Positions 60,593 to 64,000 of a stretch of DNA of 64,000 bases are shown here, piece after piece. Every line of letters starts with the position of its first letter. Position 1 is the stretch's first letter. The notes beneath the pieces are model-generated. The model was not told where the DNA came from, made no database searches, and saw only the letters and a program-made list of their open reading frames with translations. This DNA is from JACVRW01 sp963812415 (GTDB lineage Bacteria; Actinomycetota; Thermoleophilia; Solirubrobacterales; Thermoleophilaceae): positions 1 to 64,000 of the forward strand of contig CAWEVH010000020.1 in assembly GCA_963812415.1 (NCBI GenBank). Reading direction: 5' to 3'. Position numbers and translations under genes: made by a program.

Positions 60593-61009
60593 ATGTACGA
60601 GCTGTGGCTGGCCGTCCACCTCGTCTGCGCCGTGGTCTGGGCGGGCGGGGCGGTTGCGATCCACGTGCTCGGACGCATGTACGCGGCGAGCGGCGACGTC
60701 GCGGCGATGCTCGACTTCAACCGCCGGGCGGTGCGGGTCGGCAGCCGGCTGTTCGCGCCGCTCGCCGTCGTCCTGATCGTGGCCGGCGTCTTGCTCGTGG
60801 AGGAGGTCGGCTACGAGTACACGGCGTCCTGGATCGTGCTCGGCTTCCTGGGCTGGGCCTTCAGCCTGGCGGTCGGCGTGGGCTACTCGAGCTGGGAGGC
60901 TCGCCGGATAGACGCCGAGGCGGGGATCAGGCGCGTGCTCGCGGTCAACGCGCTCCAGGTCCTCGTTCTGGTGCTCGTGGTCGTCGATATGGCGGTGAAG
61001 CCCGGTTGA
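60593..61009 (+). CDS. DUF2269-type integral membrane protein
   Basis: 138 aa, four hydrophobic segments (YELWLAVHLVCAVVWAGGAVAIH, LFAPLAVVLIVAGVLLV, WIVLGFLGWAFSLAVGVGY, VNALQVLVLVLVVVDM). Matches the DUF2269 family, of unknown function. The 3' end overlaps the convergent ABC1 kinase gene by about 65 nt. Confidence 0.78.
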   Translation: MYELWLAVHLVCAVVWAGGAVAIHVLGRMYAASGDVAAMLDFNRRAVRVGSRLFAPLAVVLIVAGVLLVEEVGYEYTASWIVLGFLGWAFSLAVGVGYSSWEARRIDAEAGIRRVLAVNALQVLVLVLVVVDMAVKPG

Positions 61010-62388
61010 CCTCGGCCCAGGCGCGCTCCTGCTCGCCGAGCTCGGTCGCGGGGGGATCGCCGAACCACCACTCCCTGCCGATCCGGTTCCAGTTGCGGGT
61101 GGCGCGCAGCTGGCCAAGTACCGCCAGCACGCCGGACTCCATGCGCCGGCCCATCAGCTCGTTGGCCGGCAGGTTCTCCCGGCGCATCAGCCGGTAGAAC
61201 GACGAGCGCGGATCGGACACCGCGGCGATCGCCTCCATCACCCGCGCCGAGTCGATCGTCACCTCACGGTCCTCCATGTACCAGCCGCCGACGGCGCGGA
61301 CGTGCTCCATCAGGAGCTCTGCGTCGACCTTGCGCGGGTCGCTCAGGAAGCCGAGGTCGTGGAGGGCGACCCGCAGCCCCTCGGGGTCGTCGTCGAACAC
61401 CGCCTCGAGGGCGGCGATCTCGAGCTCGATCTGGTCCTGGTCGAGCTGCTTCGTCATCCCGAAGTCGAGGAACGTCAACGCGTCCGCTGGGCATCAGCAG
61501 GTAGTTGCCCGGGTGGGCGTCGGCGTTGAAGTGCTGGAGGTGGTAGATCGAGCCGAAGCAGAAGCGGAAGACGATCTCGCCGAAGCGGTCGCGCTCCGCC
61601 TGAGGCAGGGTCTGGACCTCCTCGAAGCCGGCGCCGTCCACCCATTCGCTCACGAGCACGCGCTCGGTCGAGAGCCGCGTGAGCACGTCGGGGACGTGGA
61701 TGAAGGGATGGCCGCGGTAGCCGCGCGCGAAGGCGCGCTGGGCCTGGGCCTCGAGCTCGTAGTCGAGCTCCTCCATCACCCGCTCCTTCAGCTCCTCGGC
61801 GGCGGCCTTGGCGTCGAGGCCGGGCGCCAGCGCCTTCGCGAGCCGCAGGATCAGGCCCGCGTTCTGCATGTCGGCCGCGATCGCCGCCGCCACGCCCGGG
61901 TACTGCACCTTGACCGCGACCCGGCGACCGTCGGGCAGCGCGGCGCGGTGGACCTGCCCGATCGAGGCTGCCGCGGCCGCGTCGTGGTCGAAGTCCGCGA
62001 AGAGCTCCTCGACCGGCTCCTCCCACTCCTCGTCGAGCACCGAGCGCACCTTCTTCCACGGCATCGGCGGCGCCGTGGAGCGCAGCGTGGCGAGCTGGGT
62101 CTGGTAGAGCTCGCGGTACTCCGGCGGCAGGAACTCGGTGTCGATGAAGGAGGCGAGCTGGCCGATCTTCATAGCCGCGCCCTTCATGCGCCCGAGCGTC
62201 GCCACCATCTGCTCCGCCGCCTCGAGATGACGCTGCTCCAGGGCGCCCGAGGCCTCCTCGGGCGAGCGCCCGATGTTTGCGGCCCGCGTGCGGGCGTAGC
62301 GGGCGCCCTGCGCCCCCACCACGGAGCCGACCTCAGCGGTGCGCCGAATGCGGCCGGTGGGGATCGCGCTGTCGTCCTTCCGCGCCAC
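60945..62388 (-). CDS. ABC1/UbiB family kinase-like protein (one frameshift as sequenced)
   Basis: About 480 aa when repaired. Atypical kinase of the UbiB/COQ8 group. N-terminal KxGQ motif: MKGAAMKIGQLASF. Ala-rich ATP loop: AAAASIGQVHRAALPDG and VAVKVQYPG. Catalytic NADAHPGNYLLMP, then the DFG (LTFLDFGMTKQ) in another frame. The shift near 61478-61490 is one extra T or G in GGACGCGTTGACG. Probably acts in quinone or lipid metabolism. GTG 62388 lies 8 nt after TATCCT (plus 62397-62402). Divergent from rplY. Confidence 0.87.
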
Positions 62389-62437
62389 CGTCCTCGAGGA
62401 TAGGCCCCGGTTCGCCTCGCTACACTGGCCAGCCGTC

Positions 62438-63151
62438 ATGGCATCGTCACAGCGACCCACTCTCACCGCCGACGAGCGCTCCGAGCGCGGCACGCGCGCC
62501 ACCAAGCGCCTGCGCCGCGAGGGGCTCGTCCCAGGGGTCGTGTACGGCGGGCGCGATGGCGAGTGCACCGCGTTCAAGATCGAGTCGCGCGCGCTGCGCC
62601 AGGTGCTCGTGGACGGCTCCGCGCTGATCGACCTCGAGGTCGGCGGCAAGACCCGTCCGGTGATCGTCAAGGACCAGCAGCTGCACCCGGTGCGCGAGGA
62701 GCTGCTCCACATCGACCTGCTCGAGGTGCGCCTGGACGAGAAGATCCAGACCCAGGTGGGAGTGCACATCGAGGGCACCGAGGAGGCGCCCGGCGTGAAG
62801 GAGGGTGGCGTGCTCGAGCACGTGACCCACCAGCTCAACATCGAGGCGCTGCCGACCGCGATCCCCGACGCGATCGTCGTCGACGTCTCCGGCATGGAGA
62901 TCGCCGGCACCATGCAGCTCTCCGAGCTCTCCGCGCCCGAGGGCGTGACGTTCCTCGACGATCCCGACGACACGATCATCGCCACGGTGGTCGTCCCGAC
63001 CGAGGTCGAGGAGCCGGAGATCGAGGAGGAGCCGGTGCTGATCGGCGAGGACGGCGAGCCGATCGAGCCCGAGGAGGGCGAGGAGGCCGAGGAAGGCGCC
63101 GAGGGCGAGGGCGCGGAGCAAGCCTCCGGGGAGGACGAGGACTCCGAGTGA
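62438..63151 (+). CDS. rplY: 50S ribosomal protein L25/general stress protein Ctc
   Basis: 237 aa of the long (CTC) L25 type binding 5S rRNA. N-terminal L25 domain: RPTLTADERSERGTRATKRLRREGLVPGVVYGG, then LLHIDLLEVRLDEKIQT. C-terminal beta domain through LDDPDDTIIATVVVP. An acidic Glu-rich tail of about 50 residues. TACACT (62421-62426) lies 11 nt before ATG 62438. Coupled to pth by GTGA, the conserved actinobacterial pair. Confidence 0.95.
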   Translation: MASSQRPTLTADERSERGTRATKRLRREGLVPGVVYGGRDGECTAFKIESRALRQVLVDGSALIDLEVGGKTRPVIVKDQQLHPVREELLHIDLLEVRLDEKIQTQVGVHIEGTEEAPGVKEGGVLEHVTHQLNIEALPTAIPDAIVVDVSGMEIAGTMQLSELSAPEGVTFLDDPDDTIIATVVVPTEVEEPEIEEEPVLIGEDGEPIEPEEGEEAEEGAEGEGAEQASGEDEDSE

Positions 63152-63726
63152 GTCTCTTCCGCCGCCGCGGCAGCGGCGGGGCGGATTGGCTGGTGGTCGG
63201 GCTCGGGAATCCGGGCGACCGCTACGCACGGACGCGCCACAACGTCGGCTTCGAGGTCGCAGCCCTGGCCGCCGAGCGCTGGGGCCTGCCGCGGGCGAAG
63301 AAGCGCTACGCGGGCCTCTACACCGACGGCCGCACCGGGCCAGGGGGACCGCGCGTGGGGGTGCTGCTGCCGCAGACCTACATGAACGAGTCCGGCAGCG
63401 CGGCCGGGCCGGCCCGCGGCGCGCTCGGCGTCGAACTCGACCACGTGGTGGCCGTGCACGACGAGATCGACCTCCCCTTCGGTCGGATCGAGGTTCGGCT
63501 GGGCGGTGGGCTCGCCGGTCACAACGGCCTCAAATCGCTGAAGCGCGGCCTCGGGAGCGCCGACTTCCGGCGCGTGCGGGTGGGCGTTGGCCGCCCGGAC
63601 ACGACCGACCCCGAGATCGTCTCGGCACACGTGCTGGGCCGCTTCAGCGAGCCCAAGGACGAGGTCCGCGCGCTGATAGAGCGCGCCGCCGACGAGCTCG
63701 ACCGGCTCGTGACCTCGGACATCTAG
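63148..63726 (+). CDS. pth: Peptidyl-tRNA hydrolase
   Basis: 192-aa enzyme releasing tRNA from stalled peptidyl-tRNA (EC 3.1.1.29). WLVVGLGNPGDRYARTRHNVGFE carries the catalytic His. PQTYMNESG, VHDEIDLPFG (Asp) and GGLAGHNGLKS (Asn) complete the active site. Full length. The GTG overlaps the rplY stop. Confidence 0.96.
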   Translation: MSLFRRRGSGGADWLVVGLGNPGDRYARTRHNVGFEVAALAAERWGLPRAKKRYAGLYTDGRTGPGGPRVGVLLPQTYMNESGSAAGPARGALGVELDHVVAVHDEIDLPFGRIEVRLGGGLAGHNGLKSLKRGLGSADFRRVRVGVGRPDTTDPEIVSAHVLGRFSEPKDEVRALIERAADELDRLVTSDI

Positions 63727-64000
63727 GCGCCTCTCCCGGCCGCTCTCGGTGGTTGATCCCGGACTGTTGTCCCACCTGGCCCAGGGCTGGCTGGGTGGGA
63801 CTGAATCCGCGGAGCTGTCCTGGTTGGTAGTCGCAGAGCAACAGCAAGTCAGGACGGCGGGCCGGATTCACCCACCCAGCCCGAGTCCGCCGCATCCCGC
63901 CGCCCCGCCGACGGAAGTGCGAGTGGGTGCTTCTAAACTCGGAACGACGAGCCGCGCGGCACCGCCGGGCGGCCGCGGCGCATGCTCCGACAGCTACTCA
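63727..64000. other. Structured intergenic region after pth
   Basis: No convincing ORF. Two mutually exclusive hairpins are possible at 63769-63880 (separate feature). The rest is GC-rich without recognised motifs; the next gene lies beyond the window. Confidence 0.4.
63769..63880 (+). ncRNA. Candidate structured RNA with alternative hairpins
   Basis: Hairpin A: GTCCCACC (63769-63776) pairs with GGTGGGAC (63794-63801). Hairpin B: 63790-63809 (GCTGGGTGGGACTGAATCCG) pairs with CGGATTCACCCACCCAGC (63863-63880), leaving a 2-nt bulge. Inside B, GTCCTG/CAGGAC (63817-63822, 63850-63855) and GTTG/CAAC pair. A and B share bases and exclude each other, like an attenuator or switch. No RNA family is recognised. 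Confidence 0.4.

Noticed and set aside
1..64000. CRISPR array, prophage or insertion sequence
   Set aside because: No regular direct repeats with spacers, no cas genes, and no transposase or integrase were seen. The HNH gene is the only mobile-type gene.

Overview
The window is a gene-dense, very GC-rich bacterial chromosome segment with strong G/C third-position bias and many GTG or TTG starts. It fits a high-GC Actinobacteriota lineage, most plausibly class Thermoleophilia (Solirubrobacterales or Gaiellales). The placement rests on gene content: a secreted repeat protein of the 'SVGPKQLK...AVTRAKL' type, delta-60 repeat and RTX proteins, a homodimeric-type pyruvate dehydrogenase E1, and the actinobacterial order tRNA-Gln / glmU-prs / rplY-pth. 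It is an inference; no database search was possible.

Layout. 1-3,000: a secreted RTX-type protein, then about 1 kb of degenerate, hairpin-rich DNA ending at tRNA-Val(CAC). 3,100-7,750: alpha/beta hydrolase, a glycoside hydrolase, kynureninase, a DUF308 membrane protein, a basic protein and RidA. 7,786-8,066: a large-type SRP RNA. 8,091-17,627: cNMP-binding protein, pyruvate dehydrogenase E1, an HD-GYP protein, then dnaX-ybaB and recR, separated from each other by two secreted-protein genes and a flavin oxidase. 17,642-23,891: molybdopterin oxidoreductase, GH3, lysC-asd, and an atypical response regulator. 24,124-31,109: a TCA-cycle block with succinate dehydrogenase (sdhA, a 12-Cys sdhB and a CCG-domain subunit, resembling the type E complex), a site-2 protease, NAD-type isocitrate dehydrogenase and malate dehydrogenase. 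31,164-42,704: small regulators, a metallo-hydrolase, an ECF sigma / membrane protein / HTH set, hsp20-lon, TetR, an FmdB zinc ribbon with a CIRCE-like operator, and a BBE flavoprotein divergent from an HxlR regulator. 42,997-52,413: glyS, LCP, ROK kinase-rsmI, an M23 peptidase, and metG-tatD-rsmA-ispE. 52,382-57,263: an XRE regulator with an NTF2-like gene, a DedA-PAP2 fusion, a PucR-type regulator and a cupin. 57,293-63,726: tRNA-Gln, an HNH endonuclease gene with an SOS box, glmU-prs, a DUF2269 protein, an ABC1 kinase, and rplY-pth. The last ~270 bases are a structured intergenic region.

Two properties run through the window. First, many gene starts (at least 20) lie only 6-11 nt after a TANNNT hexamer on the same strand, often with no Shine-Dalgarno. 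This predicts widespread leaderless or very short-leader mRNAs and helped choose starts. Second, at least ten genes that should be intact (asd, sdhA, sdhB, rsmA, the DedA-PAP2 fusion and others) are broken by single-base shifts. Nearly every shift is best explained by one extra base. This looks like residual insertion errors in the assembly rather than gene decay, so these genes are annotated as whole genes with the shift marked.

Most of the content is housekeeping: replication and repair, translation, central metabolism and envelope. The less ordinary elements are the SOS-box HNH gene beside tRNA-Gln, the CIRCE-like site on fmdB, the type E-like succinate dehydrogenase, a DnaX without its zinc cysteines, two signalling proteins with altered key residues, and four intergenic hairpin or RNA candidates.
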